A DNA stretch of 64,000 nt from Thermodesulfobacteriota bacterium (GCA_035559815.1 DATMAT010000034.1:54312-118311), one strand, 5' to 3'. Shown: positions 26,290-35,862, counted from the stretch's first letter. Made by a program: numbers and translations. Notes: a model not told the origin generated them from the letters alone.

Positions 26290-26883
26290 TTGACTTACCA
26301 ACACACTATAGAAGAGTTGGAAAGAATAATTAACGGCAGAAAGACCGTTAAGGCGAGCAGAGAGGGGATATTCACCCCGGCCTCGGTGATGCTAATACTG
26401 AGACCGGAAGAGAACGACTATTCGCTACTTTTTATCAAGAGGCCGGAGAATTCTGAAGACGTATTTTCCGGACATATGGCCTTTCCCGGAGGGAAGATGA
26501 AGGAGGAAGACGGCAGCAAACTAGAGACTGCTATACGTGAAACTTTTGAGGAAACCGGGATAAACCTGAGGGAAAGCGGGAGGGTTATCGGCGAATTAGA
26601 CGATTTCAACCCGAATAACCCCCGGGGCAGTCATTACATCGTCACCCCCTACGTGGCCTTCTTGACAAAAGATACGGAGATAAGGCCGAATGAAGAGGTA
26701 GCCGAAATCATATGGATCCCTATCTCCCATCTCAAAAATGAGAAAAACGTAGAGGTCAGGATAGTGGAGAAGCAAAAGATGCAGATAAAAGATTTCGTTT
26801 TTTACTACCGGGACTACGTGATTTGGGGAATAACGGCAAGGGTTCTGCATAAATTTCTTTCGATAGCCGGAAATCTTTTTTAG
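26290..26883 (+). CDS. Nudix hydrolase, CoA-pyrophosphatase-like
   Basis: About 197 residues. The Nudix box reads GGKMKEEDGSKLETAIRETF followed by EETGI, preceded by LFIKRPENSEDVFSGHMAFPGG, which matches the UPF0035 motif of CoA-specific Nudix enzymes (NudL type). These cleave the pyrophosphate of CoA derivatives to 3',5'-ADP and phosphopantetheine. Because it follows a macro-domain gene, ADP-ribose is an alternative substrate. The start is uncertain. I prefer TTG at 26290, seven bases after AGGG (26279-26282); a GTG at 26266 lies inside a hairpin repeat. Confidence 0.82.
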   Translation: MTYQHTIEELERIINGRKTVKASREGIFTPASVMLILRPEENDYSLLFIKRPENSEDVFSGHMAFPGGKMKEEDGSKLETAIRETFEETGINLRESGRVIGELDDFNPNNPRGSHYIVTPYVAFLTKDTEIRPNEEVAEIIWIPISHLKNEKNVEVRIVEKQKMQIKDFVFYYRDYVIWGITARVLHKFLSIAGNLF

Positions 26884-27223
26884 TATTTATATGTAATAGT
26901 CAGAATTTGAGATTTCGGTCAATGTAAGCATAAGTATCTCTTTCAACGCTGTCATTCTGAATCGAAGATGAAGAATCTAGATAGTATTAGATGCTTCGCT
27001 TTGCTCAGCATGACAACGTAAGCCGCTCGTGGATTCCGTCATATAAGAAGGGCTCCAGGGTGACATTTATAAAAGTGAAATCAATCTACTAGACACAACT
27101 TGCTAAGGCGTTGTCCGTTTGATTAACTCCTGGCTATTACAATTATATCAACCCGATGTTATAGATTTTTACACTCCATGATGATAAAATTCCATGCAAG
27201 CATTTCCGGATAGGGAGAGATAG
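26884..27223. other. Spacer with a TGTCATTCTGA repeat before ssb
   Basis: No gene. At 26950-27015 lies an inverted repeat starting TGTCATTCTGA and ending TCAGCATGACA, with GAAGAATCT and GATGCTTCGCTTTGCTC inside, a very common dispersed bacterial palindrome. The last 100 bases probably hold the ssb promoter. Confidence 0.65.
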
Positions 27224-27655
27224 ATGAGAGGAGTAAACAAAGTAATTCTAATTGGCAACCTGGGACGAGACCCAGAGATAAGATACACCACCAGCGGTCA
27301 AGCCGTGGCTAACTTTACCATGGCTACGACTGATGTAAGGACGAACAAAGACGGCAACAAAGTAGAGTCAACGGAGTGGCATCGCGTTGTCGCCTGGGGA
27401 AGGCTGGCGGAAATATGTGGTGAGTATTTATCCAAGGGGAAAACGGTTTATATAGAGGGAGCTCTCAGAACCCGTTCCTGGGAAGACAAAGAGGGGAAAA
27501 AGAGGTGGACGACAGAGGTTGTAGCCCGAAACATGCAAATACTAAGCCCCGCCGGAGAGAGAGCAGATTCAACTTCCGCCACCGCTGAAGGACTCGTTGA
27601 TGATTTCGAGGTCGGCGATGAGCCGTTTGGCTCGGATGACGATGTTCCTTTTTGA
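27224..27655 (+). CDS. ssb: Single-stranded DNA-binding protein
   Basis: A 143-residue SSB. The OB fold begins [21 protein letters not shown], with [16 protein letters not shown] and [16 protein letters not shown]. The acidic C-terminal tail ends DDDVPF, the conserved tip that docks DNA-processing partners. The linker is short. GGGAGAG precedes the ATG. It coats single-stranded DNA in replication, repair and recombination. It is followed by a cupin gene and glmU on the same strand. Confidence 0.96.
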   Translation: MRGVNKVILIGNLGRDPEIRYTTSGQAVANFTMATTDVRTNKDGNKVESTEWHRVVAWGRLAEICGEYLSKGKTVYIEGALRTRSWEDKEGKKRWTTEVVARNMQILSPAGERADSTSATAEGLVDDFEVGDEPFGSDDDVPF

Positions 27656-27736
27656 CAAGGGAGCTTCTCAAAAGTTTGACTATTTCTATCCCCCCTTGAA
27701 ATCTAGCACCAAAAACAAGTATCCAACATCGACGAT

Positions 27737-28111
27737 ATGGCCGAAGAAAGCAAAAAGCGTACAGGTATTATCAGAACGGTGGAGAAACCATGGGGTTATG
27801 AAATATGGTGGGCTTTAACGGATAAATACGTCGGAAAGATCCTTCATATAAACAAGGGCCACAGCCTGAGCTATCAATACCATAAAGTAAAGGATGAAAC
27901 TATTTACCTCCACACCGGCGAGATGATACTGGAGATCGAGGAAGTGGGAAAACCCAGAGTAACATTGAGGATTCTGCCGGGAGAAGCTATAAGGATTACA
28001 CCCCTTACCAAACATCGCATGACCGCGGTCGAAGATTGCGATGTTTTGGAGGTATCCACTCCGGAAGTGGAAGACGTGGTTAGACTGGAGGATAAATACG
28101 GGAGGTCATAG
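27737..28111 (+). CDS. Cupin, mannose-6-phosphate isomerase type II-like
   Basis: A 124-residue single-cupin protein: EKPWGYEIWWALTDKYVGK opens it, then INKGHSLSYQYHKVKDETIYL supplies the first metal motif (His-x-x-Lys-x-Glu form) and PLTKHRMTAVED the second. This fold is fused to GDP-mannose pyrophosphorylase in two-domain PMI-GMP enzymes; alone it is annotated as PMI or a sugar-binding cupin. It ends nine bases before glmU and is probably cotranscribed with it. That context fits sugar-phosphate supply for cell-envelope precursors, but the substrate is inferred only. Confidence 0.8.
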   Translation: MAEESKKRTGIIRTVEKPWGYEIWWALTDKYVGKILHINKGHSLSYQYHKVKDETIYLHTGEMILEIEEVGKPRVTLRILPGEAIRITPLTKHRMTAVEDCDVLEVSTPEVEDVVRLEDKYGRS

Positions 28112-28119
28112 GTGATAAA

Positions 28120-29505
28120 ATGGATGTCGCTGTGATTGTTCTTGCCGCGGGCAAGGGTAAAAGGATGAAATCCATACTTCCGAAGGTAATACACCCCATT
28201 CTGGGGCGTCCGATGATAAGCTATGTCCTGGATGCGGTAATGAAAATAAATCCTAAAAAAATAGCGCTCGTCGTCGGACACGGTGCAGAAAAAGTCAAGG
28301 GGGTAGTTGCCGATAAGCACGTGGAGTGGGTTCTACAGGAAGAGCAACTGGGAACCGGCCATGCCGCCAGTTGTGCCAGGAAGGTGTTAGCCGGGTTTAA
28401 GGGCAACGTACTTATACTAAACGGTGATTTTCCCCTTATTACCCCCAAGACCTTAAAGAACTTTATCACCGGCCACAACAAAAGCAGGGCCAGCGTGTCC
28501 ATTCTCACCGCTATTCTCGACGATACCGAAGGGTATGGACGGGTGGTAAGGAGCCAAAAGGGTGAAGTCTTAAGGGTGGTAGAAGAAAAAGATGCTACCC
28601 CTAGCGAAAAAAAACTAAAAGAGATAAACTCAGGCGCTTATTGTGTCGAATCTCCTTTTCTCTGGCGAGCGCTTGAACGCATCGGAGCCGGGAATAAACA
28701 AGGGGAGTATTATCTTCCGGATGTGGTCAACATCGCTTCCAGCCAGGGGAAAAAGGTAAAGGGTTTCGTCGTAGCCGATAATAGAGAGCTACTGGGAGTG
28801 AATACCCGAGCCGATCTGGCAGAGGCCGAGGAAATCCTCAGAAGAAGAATAAACCATAGCCTCATGCTGTCCGGCGTGACAATGGTATGCCCGGAGTCTA
28901 CCTATATCTCCCCAAACGTTTCAATCGGAACCGATACGGTGATTCGTCCTTACACATTCATCTATGGCCATACTAGGATAGGAAAAGGATGCGTCTTAGG
29001 CCCGTCGGTATGGATCGAGGATTCAAAAATAGGGAATGAAGTCACCATAAAGTTCTCTTCGTACATAACCGGTGCCGATATCGAAGACAAGGTAACTATA
29101 GGTCCGTTCGCCCATCTCCGCCCCCAGACGAAAATACTTTCCGGGGCTAAGATTGGAAATTTTGTGGAGGTAAAGAAATCGAGAATCGGGCTCAATTCCA
29201 AGGTTCCTCATCTCTCCTACATCGGGGACGCCACCGTGGGAGCAGGTGTAAACATAGGGGCGGGGACAATTACCTGCAACTATGACGGCTTCCAAAAGCA
29301 CGAAACCTTGATTGAGGACCAGGTCTTCATCGGAAGCGACACCATGCTCGTTGCCCCACTAAGGGTAGGCCGGGGAGCCACCACCGGTGCAGGTTCAACC
29401 ATAACCAAAGACGTCCCCCCCGGGGCGCTGGCAATAGGAAGGGCGAGACAGGTAGTAATCGAAAATTGGAAAAGAAAGCCAAAGGATAAGAAGGAAAGAG
29501 AATAG
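28120..29505 (+). CDS. glmU: Bifunctional GlcN-1-P acetyltransferase / GlcNAc-1-P uridyltransferase
   Basis: A 461-residue GlmU. The uridyltransferase half has LAAGKGKRMKSILPKVIHPI, the QLGTGHA motif and LNGDFPLI. The C-terminal half is a left-handed beta-helix of hexapeptides ending in the acetyltransferase active region (KKSRIGLNSKVPHLSYIGD, then NIGAGTITCNYDG). It makes UDP-GlcNAc for peptidoglycan and lipid A. Length is normal. GGAGG lies within the end of the preceding cupin gene, supporting coupling. Confidence 0.97.
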   Translation: MDVAVIVLAAGKGKRMKSILPKVIHPILGRPMISYVLDAVMKINPKKIALVVGHGAEKVKGVVADKHVEWVLQEEQLGTGHAASCARKVLAGFKGNVLILNGDFPLITPKTLKNFITGHNKSRASVSILTAILDDTEGYGRVVRSQKGEVLRVVEEKDATPSEKKLKEINSGAYCVESPFLWRALERIGAGNKQGEYYLPDVVNIASSQGKKVKGFVVADNRELLGVNTRADLAEAEEILRRRINHSLMLSGVTMVCPESTYISPNVSIGTDTVIRPYTFIYGHTRIGKGCVLGPSVWIEDSKIGNEVTIKFSSYITGADIEDKVTIGPFAHLRPQTKILSGAKIGNFVEVKKSRIGLNSKVPHLSYIGDATVGAGVNIGAGTITCNYDGFQKHETLIEDQVFIGSDTMLVAPLRVGRGATTGAGSTITKDVPPGALAIGRARQVVIENWKRKPKDKKERE

Positions 29506-29739
29506 CCTGTTCAAGCAGCAGCTTATATTCGGTGCTTAAGTCGAACATCTAAGAACGAAGCCCTTTTGAGCAAATAATTCCTCTTGATGTTCGAGGCTAA
29601 TCAATCACACGATATCCGCGATTTGAAATTAACATATCCCGCTAATTGATAATTTAGTAAATTGCTCGATAGAATCTTATAAGTTTCTTTTTTTCAGGTA
29701 AATTAGAAAATGCTACTTTAAGAGGAGGGGTGGCATTTT

Positions 29740-31014
29740 ATGAAAGTCCTGGTAATTGGTGGAGGAGGGAGGGAGCACGCCCTATGCTGGAAGATAAGGC
29801 AGAGCCCTCTTGTCAGTCGGGTCTATTGCGCACCGGGAAACGCCGGTATCTCCAGACACGCAGAGTGTGTGAATATCAAGGTCTCGGATATTGACGGACT
29901 GGTACGCTTCACCAGGGCTGAGGAAATCAACCTGACTATAGTAGGCCCGGAACTGCCGCTGGCATTCGGCATAACCGATAGATTTCTGGAAGAAAAGCTC
30001 AGGATCTTCGGGCCGACGAAGGCGGCGGCGGAGATAGAAAGCAGCAAGGTGTTCGCCAAGAACCTTATGAGAAAATACAAAATCCCCACAGCATTCTACT
30101 CCACGTTCTATAATTTTGAGGATGCGGTGAGATGGGTAAAAGAGGTCAAGCCGCCTCTCGTGGTAAAGGCAGACGGGTTGGCCGCCGGAAAAGGAGTGGT
30201 AATATGCCGGACAGAGAAAGAGGCGGTGGAGACCCTTGACGCTATGATGAGGAGTAAAATTTTTGGGGAGGCCGGGGATAGAGTGGTTATAGAGGAATTT
30301 ATGGAGGGGGAAGAGGCCTCATTTTTGGCCTTCACCGACGGAGATACCGTGCTTCCCATGGAGTCTTGCCAGGACCACAAGGCCCTTTTAGACGGAGACC
30401 AAGGACCAAACACTGGAGGAATGGGTGCATACTCCCCTGCCCCAGTGGTTACGGCAGAGGTACGCCAGAAAATCATGGAAAGGATCATGATACCGGCTGT
30501 GAACGCCCTCAAAGAAGAAGGCCGAAAGTACAAGGGTATTCTCTATGCAGGGCTGATGATTAAAGACGGAGAGCCCAGCGTCCTGGAATTTAACTGCCGG
30601 TTTGGGGACCCGGAGGCACAGCCCTTGATGGTAAGGATGAAGTCAGACATAGTCCCTTTAATCAACGCGGTTATAGACGAGAGGTTATCCGGACAGGTAA
30701 TCGACTGGAAGGATGAATCGTCCGTTTGTGTAGTGATGGCTTCGCGCGGCTACCCCGGTGATTACAAAAAGGGGATTGAGATCAAGGGTATTAAAAACGT
30801 AGAAGTCATCGACGGAGTCTTTGTTTTTCATTCCGGGACTGCTTTTGAGAACGGTAAAATAGTGATAGATGGGGGAAGGGTGCTCGGGGTTACTGCACTG
30901 GGTAGTACGATCAGCGAGGCCATTAATCTAGCTTACAAAGCGGTCGAAAAAATAGATTGTGAAGTGCTCTATTACCGAACAGACATAGGAAAGAAAGCAC
31001 TCAAGCATCTTTAG
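29740..31014 (+). CDS. purD: Phosphoribosylamine-glycine ligase
   Basis: A 424-residue ATP-grasp enzyme: MKVLVIGGGGREHALCWKI at the N-terminus, GPELPLAFGITDRF, the ATP-binding PPLVVKADGLAAGKGVVICR, and the metal-binding LEFNCRFGDPEAQPL. It catalyses the second step of de novo purine synthesis, producing GAR. AGGAGGGG lies close upstream of the ATG. No other pur gene is in the window. The spacer after glmU (234 bases) shows no feature. Confidence 0.97.
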   Translation: MKVLVIGGGGREHALCWKIRQSPLVSRVYCAPGNAGISRHAECVNIKVSDIDGLVRFTRAEEINLTIVGPELPLAFGITDRFLEEKLRIFGPTKAAAEIESSKVFAKNLMRKYKIPTAFYSTFYNFEDAVRWVKEVKPPLVVKADGLAAGKGVVICRTEKEAVETLDAMMRSKIFGEAGDRVVIEEFMEGEEASFLAFTDGDTVLPMESCQDHKALLDGDQGPNTGGMGAYSPAPVVTAEVRQKIMERIMIPAVNALKEEGRKYKGILYAGLMIKDGEPSVLEFNCRFGDPEAQPLMVRMKSDIVPLINAVIDERLSGQVIDWKDESSVCVVMASRGYPGDYKKGIEIKGIKNVEVIDGVFVFHSGTAFENGKIVIDGGRVLGVTALGSTISEAINLAYKAVEKIDCEVLYYRTDIGKKALKHL

Positions 31015-31092
31015 CCATCCTTAAACTTCAGTTGTTGAATTTGTGCTTAGAATTTGTTACACATATTTTAATAACGTATGGAGGTAAGGTAA

Positions 31093-31407
31093 ATGGCAGA
31101 AATATGGTACATGGAGATGAACGCCGAAAATCTAGACGGACAAGAGCCCAGATACAGACTGGAGTTCACAGAATGCATAGAACTGCTTAAGCTATCTCCA
31201 GAACGTTGGAAATGTGGGCCCGAGAAAATACCAAATATAAAGACTGGTAATCCATTTATAGACGAAAGTGGATATGTTGGAGTCCTAGTCATAGTCAGTC
31301 AGGATGAAATAGAAGCTCTGGCCATTAAAGGAGAGTGGAAAGCCGGTTGGTATCATTCTCCCTTGACATTGGTGGGAACCGAGAAAGCTATGGCCAGAAA
31401 AAAATAA
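31093..31407 (+). CDS. Conserved-looking small protein of unknown function
   Basis: A 104-residue protein I do not recognise. It starts MAEIWYMEMNAENLDG behind an excellent Shine-Dalgarno (GGAGGTAAGG), which supports a real gene. It is soluble, with no signal or membrane segment. It contains one Cys (WKCGPEK), many Trp/Tyr (ERWKCG, GEWKAGWYHSPL) and a beta-rich centre (YVGVLVIVSQDE). It lies 78 bases after purD on the same strand and may share its transcript. No function is proposed. Confidence 0.7.
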   Translation: MAEIWYMEMNAENLDGQEPRYRLEFTECIELLKLSPERWKCGPEKIPNIKTGNPFIDESGYVGVLVIVSQDEIEALAIKGEWKAGWYHSPLTLVGTEKAMARKK

Positions 31408-31618
31408 GATAAATTCCATCAGCTTGTAATTTTCATTTTTATTCCGAACGCCTACCGTCGTTGACAAGGTTTTTAAAAAAGGGTTATATAATGGCGACTG
31501 AGTTCTAGCTTCATACCCTATTCCGATATTCAATCGAAAAAAGAATGGCAAACCGTGACCAGAGCCAGCCAGATAAAAAAGCCGAGTCCGAAGCTTTAAA
31601 CAGCCAGAGGGACAACTT

Positions 31619-32785
31619 ATGCCGCTACTAACCGAGGACCACGAGGAGATAAGAAAATCCGTCCGCAAATTCACAGACGAAGAAGTTATACCGGTTGCAC
31701 AGGAATTAGACCGTCAAAATAAGGAAATTCCTGGAGATATCATCCATAAAATGGCCGAGCTTGGCTACTTCGGGTTGATATTTCCCCCGGAGTATGACGG
31801 GGCAGGGTTAGATTATATAAGCATGGCTATCGTCGCAGAAGAACTAAGCCGAGGATGGCTGAGTGTGGGAAGTGTAATGACCAGGAGCATTATCACCGGC
31901 ACCTTACTTCTTATGCATGGAACGGAGGAGCAAAAAAAGAAGTATCTTCCGGGCATTGCTAGTGGAAAACTCATGACCGCCGCTGCCTTTACCGAGCCCG
32001 ACTCCGGTTCGGATACCGGAGGCATGAAGCTCCGCGCCACTAAGAAGGGGAACGGTTACGTGCTACACGGAGAAAAAACCTGGTGCACTTTTGCCAATCG
32101 GGCCCATCTACTCACGGTAATAGCCCGTACCGACCCGGACATATCCAAGAGGCACCGTGGGCTAAGCATCTTCTTAGTAGAAAAGGAAGCAGGGGATGAG
32201 ATAAAACACCCGAACATCTCGGGAGGGCCTATTCCTACCGTGGGCTATCATGGCATGCGTTCTTACGCCTTGAGCTTCGATGAATGCTACGTCCCGGCCG
32301 AAAACCTGATCGGTCTCGAAGAGAACAAGGGTTTTTATCAATTGATGTCCACCTACGAATCGGCCAGAATCCAAACCGCCGCCCGCGCCGTCGGGGTGGC
32401 GCAGGCCGCCTTTGAAGCCGCACTAAAATACTCCAAAGAGCGCACTCAATTTGGCCAGCCTATCTGCAACTTCCAAGCCATAAGGATGAAGCTTTCGGAG
32501 ATGGCATCCAGGCTCGAAGCGGCCAGACAACTGGTTTACTACGCCTGTGACATGAAGAATACGGGCAAACGCTGTGACCTGGAAGCGGGTATGGCCAAGG
32601 TTATCGCCGCGGAGATGGTCGAATATGTGACCAGGGAGGCAATGCAGATCTTCGGAGGCTACGGGTATTCCAAGGAATATCCGGTGGAGAGATACTGGAG
32701 AGACGGAAGGGTAATAAGTTTGTTTGAGGGCACCACTGAGATTCAGCACGAGGTTATAGCCAGACGACTTATTGAATTAAGTTAA
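31619..32785 (+). CDS. Acyl-CoA dehydrogenase
   Basis: A 388-residue ACAD. The N-terminal helical domain starts LLTEDHEEIRKSVRKF; the middle domain has AFTEPDSGSDTGGMKLRA; the C-terminal domain has SKERTQFGQPICNFQAIR and QIFGGYGYSKEYPVERYWRD followed by FEGTTEIQ, which holds the usual catalytic Glu of short/medium-chain enzymes. It oxidises an acyl-CoA to the enoyl-CoA, passing electrons to ETF; chain specificity is unknown. AGAGGGA precedes the ATG. A 28-codon frame (31544-31630) overlaps the start, but its coding status is unclear. A malyl-CoA-lyase-like gene follows 215 bases downstream. Confidence 0.92.
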   Translation: MPLLTEDHEEIRKSVRKFTDEEVIPVAQELDRQNKEIPGDIIHKMAELGYFGLIFPPEYDGAGLDYISMAIVAEELSRGWLSVGSVMTRSIITGTLLLMHGTEEQKKKYLPGIASGKLMTAAAFTEPDSGSDTGGMKLRATKKGNGYVLHGEKTWCTFANRAHLLTVIARTDPDISKRHRGLSIFLVEKEAGDEIKHPNISGGPIPTVGYHGMRSYALSFDECYVPAENLIGLEENKGFYQLMSTYESARIQTAARAVGVAQAAFEAALKYSKERTQFGQPICNFQAIRMKLSEMASRLEAARQLVYYACDMKNTGKRCDLEAGMAKVIAAEMVEYVTREAMQIFGGYGYSKEYPVERYWRDGRVISLFEGTTEIQHEVIARRLIELS

Positions 32786-32850
32786 AAAGAAATTCATTAC
32801 CCGACCAAGAATTGAGATGAAAAGATACATTGGTAAAAACTGAGCTTTGT

Positions 32851-32901
32851 GATGCAGGATTCAAGATGCAGGATGCACGATAAGTCATGGATCATGCATC
32901 G
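32851..32901. repeat. GATGCAGGAT-type repeat
   Basis: Short iterated words GATGCAGGAT, AAGATGCAGGATGCACGAT and CATGGATCATGCATC. Related text in inverse orientation occurs at about 6588-6632 just upstream of the GHMP kinase (CATGCATCCTGTATCCTG). Not coding. Confidence 0.5.
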
Positions 32902-33000
32902 TTCGACTGAGCTCACGACGAAGTCTTGAATCATTCTATCCGTGAAAACTCGTGGTTATCGGTGGCTAACTGGTATTAATAAATTAAGGAGGGGATTATC

Positions 33001-34041
33001 TTGTTCGTCTTAGATGGAGGAGCCAGGGTGGTTGTTCCCAGGACCGAGCTAACCTATCCTGGACACAATTTAAAATTACACCAGAATGCGGCAGACCCGG
33101 TGAAATCCCCGGTCGACCATGTGATGGCCGACCTGGAGGATGCTTGTCCCTATGAATTCAAGGGAGATAAGAGCAGGCAGGTTATGGTGGAAGCACTTAA
33201 CACAATAAACTTTGGAAAGAAGGTCGTCACCGTGAGACCGAATAACCTCCGGTCCGAATTTTTCTATGGGGATATGGAAGCGGTGATGAGCGGCGCAGTG
33301 GATAAGTTTCACGGCGTAATAATTCCCAAAATCTACGGGCCCGAGGATGTAAAGCTGGTTTCAGACCTATTAGACCAGTTAGAAGCAAAATATGGTTGGA
33401 AAACGAAGGTGGCAATAGAAACCCTCATCGAAAGACCGCGAGCACTCGAATACGCCTACGAAATAGCCACCGCCTCACCGAGGATGGCCGGCCTAATCTT
33501 CGGAATTGCCGATTATGCGGCGGAACTGGGCGCCGACCCCGACTTACTGCTGGATAGGCAGAACGAGGTCTTTTACTACGAGAAGAAAGCCACGGTTACC
33601 GCGGCCAAAGCGGCGGGGCTCCACGCAATTGATAACGTCTACCTAAAGATTTGGAGAAAAGACGACCCGCCGGAAGTGGTGAAGCAAATCGACGAAGGCC
33701 TCAGAAGAAAGAATGAGGGCGCCGCAGCCATCGGGATGGACGGAACCTGGGTAATCCATCCTCAGCAGGCGCAAATCGCAAACGAGTGCTATACCCCCAC
33801 CAAGAAGCAAATTGAGGAAGCAAAATACCAGCTCGGTTTCTATCATGAAATGGGCGGCGGCTCCATGTTCGACCCGAAGACCGGACAGATGATAGATGAG
33901 GCAACAGCCAAGATAGCCCTTATGAGGATATCCAAGGCGTACATGGCCGGCCTAGTCGACAAAGAATACGTCGACTCGATGGCAGAGAAAAGTAAATCTA
34001 TCACCGGATACGATATACGTCGCTCTGGGGAGAGAAAGTAA
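33001..34041 (+). CDS. HpcH/HpaI-family CoA lyase, malyl-CoA lyase/citrate lyase beta-like
   Basis: A 346-residue TIM-barrel enzyme. It has VPRTELTYPGHNLKLHQNA at the N-terminus (CoA-side loop), VDHVMADLEDACPYEFKGDK with the metal-binding acidic residues, KKVVTVRPNN for substrate carboxylate binding, IPKIYGPEDV, KVAIETLIERPRALEYA and GLIFGIADYAAELG. The family cleaves malyl-CoA, methylmalyl-CoA or citramalyl-CoA to acetyl-CoA or propionyl-CoA and an oxoacid. The start is a TTG with a strong AAGGAGGGG six bases upstream; no better ATG exists. The preceding acyl-CoA dehydrogenase suggests a role in acyl-CoA or dicarboxylate metabolism. Confidence 0.87.
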   Translation: MFVLDGGARVVVPRTELTYPGHNLKLHQNAADPVKSPVDHVMADLEDACPYEFKGDKSRQVMVEALNTINFGKKVVTVRPNNLRSEFFYGDMEAVMSGAVDKFHGVIIPKIYGPEDVKLVSDLLDQLEAKYGWKTKVAIETLIERPRALEYAYEIATASPRMAGLIFGIADYAAELGADPDLLLDRQNEVFYYEKKATVTAAKAAGLHAIDNVYLKIWRKDDPPEVVKQIDEGLRRKNEGAAAIGMDGTWVIHPQQAQIANECYTPTKKQIEEAKYQLGFYHEMGGGSMFDPKTGQMIDEATAKIALMRISKAYMAGLVDKEYVDSMAEKSKSITGYDIRRSGERK

Positions 34042-34730
34042 CATGCTCCGGATCTCACTACAGTCATCCCTGGCCTACTAACTATGAATTAAATTATGAA
34101 TTAATTTAAGATACGTGATAAAAGGAGACGTGCCCCTTTTTCCCAGTCAAATTCTCTATTGTAACAATTACAGTGGCGATAGCTGTAGTAGCGACACGCT
34201 GCAGCGTGCCCCTACAGTCGCAAGATATGGCTCAATTCGCTCGCAGTGGTTAGGAGTACTTCGATGGAATTTACACTGAGTGAAGCATGCCCTGAGTGTA
34301 ACCGAAGGATGAATGTGCTCGGAATGAAAATATAGTGGATTAGAAAGTCCTGCCTTCCGTCATTGCCACACACCGCTGTCATGCCCGAATGCATTAATCG
34401 GGCATCCATTTTTTAATATTCTGGATTCCCACTTTCGTGGGAATGACCAAGCGGAGGATTCCTGCTTAATATTTGCCGTACTGACAATTTTGCCCTCTAC
34501 CTATAGGTAGATAGTGCTTTCCAACCCAGGTTAAATCCAGTCCGAAAAATGGAAGGTACGGTCTAGAATGGCCCGCCGTGTAAGAATGTTTCGCAGAATT
34601 CACACAGGATACATTCGATTCTCTCAATCAAAGGATATCAAACTATCTTTTAATCAACTTAGCGATTGCCGGAATGTTCTCTATATAATCTTCGGAAAGA
34701 ATTTCTGGGAGAATCCCGCTCGTCTATAAC
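34042..34730. other. Gene-free spacer with several repeat families
   Basis: No gene; in particular no pheT, which would be expected here downstream of pheS. It contains a GTAG-foot palindrome at 34188-34215 and a pair of inverted elements at 34377-34447: TGTCATGCCCGAAT...ATCGGGCATCCA and CTGGATTCCCACTTTCGTGG followed by GAATGACC. Confidence 0.6.
34188..34215. repeat. GTAG-foot palindrome, variant core CACGCTGCAGCGTG
   Basis: A 28-nt element starting GTAGCGA, with a perfect core CACGCTGCAGCGTG, ending CCCCTAC. The feet are as in the other palindromes but the core differs, so the family conserves its ends and length more than its interior. Confidence 0.75.
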
Positions 34731-35750
34731 CTAGACGAATTGCCTGAGAAACCTGACGCTGTTCTCGAAAAACAACCGGATATCGTTTATACCGAATTTA
34801 AGCATGGCAATTCTTTCGATTCCCATCCCGAAGGCAAAACCGGTATATCGCTCCGGGTCGTAGTTAACGCTCTTGAATACCTCCGGGTCCACCATCCCGC
34901 ACCCCCCTATCTCCAGCCAGCCGGAGTTTTTGCACACCCGGCATCCCTTGCCCTGGCAAAATACGCATTGAATATCCACTTCGGCACTTGGCTCGGTAAA
35001 AGGAAAGAAGCTCGGTCTCAGCCTGACTCCAATATTAGAACCGAACATATGCCTTACGAATTCATTAAGCACTCCTTTTAGATGTCCGAAATTCACATTC
35101 TCATCGACTAAGAGCCCTTCTACCTGATGGAACATGGGTGAATGGGAAACGTCGCTGTCGCACCTATAAACCTTGCCCGGCGCTATTATCTTCACCGGTG
35201 GTTTCTGCTTTTCCATCACCCTGACCTGAACGGGAGAAGTATGCGTTCGTAAGACGATCTCGTCGGAGATATAGAAAGTATCCTGCATGTCCCTGGCCGG
35301 ATGGTCCTTGGGAATATTGAGCGCCTCGAAATTATAGTAATCGAGCTCCACCTCCGGCCCTTCAGCCACCTCAAACCCCATCCTCTCGAATATAGTAATG
35401 ATTTCTTCCATGACTTGGGTTATAGGGTGTTTCGCTCCTAGTGGAAACCCCCTTCCGGGAAGGGTGACATCCACACGTTCGGTGAGAAGTATGTGCCTTT
35501 TCTTATCCTCCTTGATCTCCTCTAACCTATTTTCAAAGAGGTTCTCGATGAAGTTCTTAACCTCGTTTATGAGCTGTCCCATCTGCTGCCGCTCCGATGC
35601 CGGAACGTCACGCATTCCTTTAAGCATCTCGGTTATAGCACCCTTCCTCCCCAGATACTTCGCCTTCACGTTTTGAAGGGCATGCTCATCGACGGCTGAG
35701 TTTAATTCATTCTCCGCCTCGGTTTTTATTCCTTCTAGTTTTTCTTTCAT
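34731..35750 (-). CDS. pheS: Phenylalanyl-tRNA synthetase alpha subunit
   Basis: A 339-residue class II aaRS alpha chain. It has the N-terminal coiled coil, the GAKHPITQVMEEIITIFERMGF region, motif 2 (FHQVEGLLVDENVNFGHLKG) and motif 3 (GFAFGMGIERIAMLKFG). CVFCQGKGCRVCKNSGWLEI is typical of bacterial PheS. It charges tRNA-Phe as an (alpha-beta)2 enzyme. The beta-subunit gene pheT is not downstream: the next 689 bases are gene-free. DUF456 lies upstream on the same strand. Confidence 0.96.
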   Translation of the reverse strand: MKEKLEGIKTEAENELNSAVDEHALQNVKAKYLGRKGAITEMLKGMRDVPASERQQMGQLINEVKNFIENLFENRLEEIKEDKKRHILLTERVDVTLPGRGFPLGAKHPITQVMEEIITIFERMGFEVAEGPEVELDYYNFEALNIPKDHPARDMQDTFYISDEIVLRTHTSPVQVRVMEKQKPPVKIIAPGKVYRCDSDVSHSPMFHQVEGLLVDENVNFGHLKGVLNEFVRHMFGSNIGVRLRPSFFPFTEPSAEVDIQCVFCQGKGCRVCKNSGWLEIGGCGMVDPEVFKSVNYDPERYTGFAFGMGIERIAMLKFGINDIRLFFENSVRFLRQFV

Positions 35751-35760
35751 CCTAGACTCC

Positions 35761-35862
35761 TAGTTTTTAGCCACAAAAGCACTAAGACACAAAAACAAGA
35801 ATTCAGTAGGCAGTAGCTAGTAGGAAAAATTCTGAATTCTGACTCCCTGGCTTCTGGATTCC
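35761..35862. repeat. GCCACAAAAGCACTAAGACAC and GAATTCTGACTCC repeats
   Basis: The spacer holds two widespread dispersed words: AAGCACTAAGACACAAAAAC and, after it, GAATTCAGTAGGCAGTAG with a facing AATTCTGAATTCTGACTCC. The second is related to the repeat at 41034-41105. Not coding. Confidence 0.55.

Noticed and set aside
31544..31630. 28-codon frame overlapping the acyl-CoA dehydrogenase start
   Set aside because: No ribosome-binding site and composition like random sequence; kept only as a possible upstream ORF.
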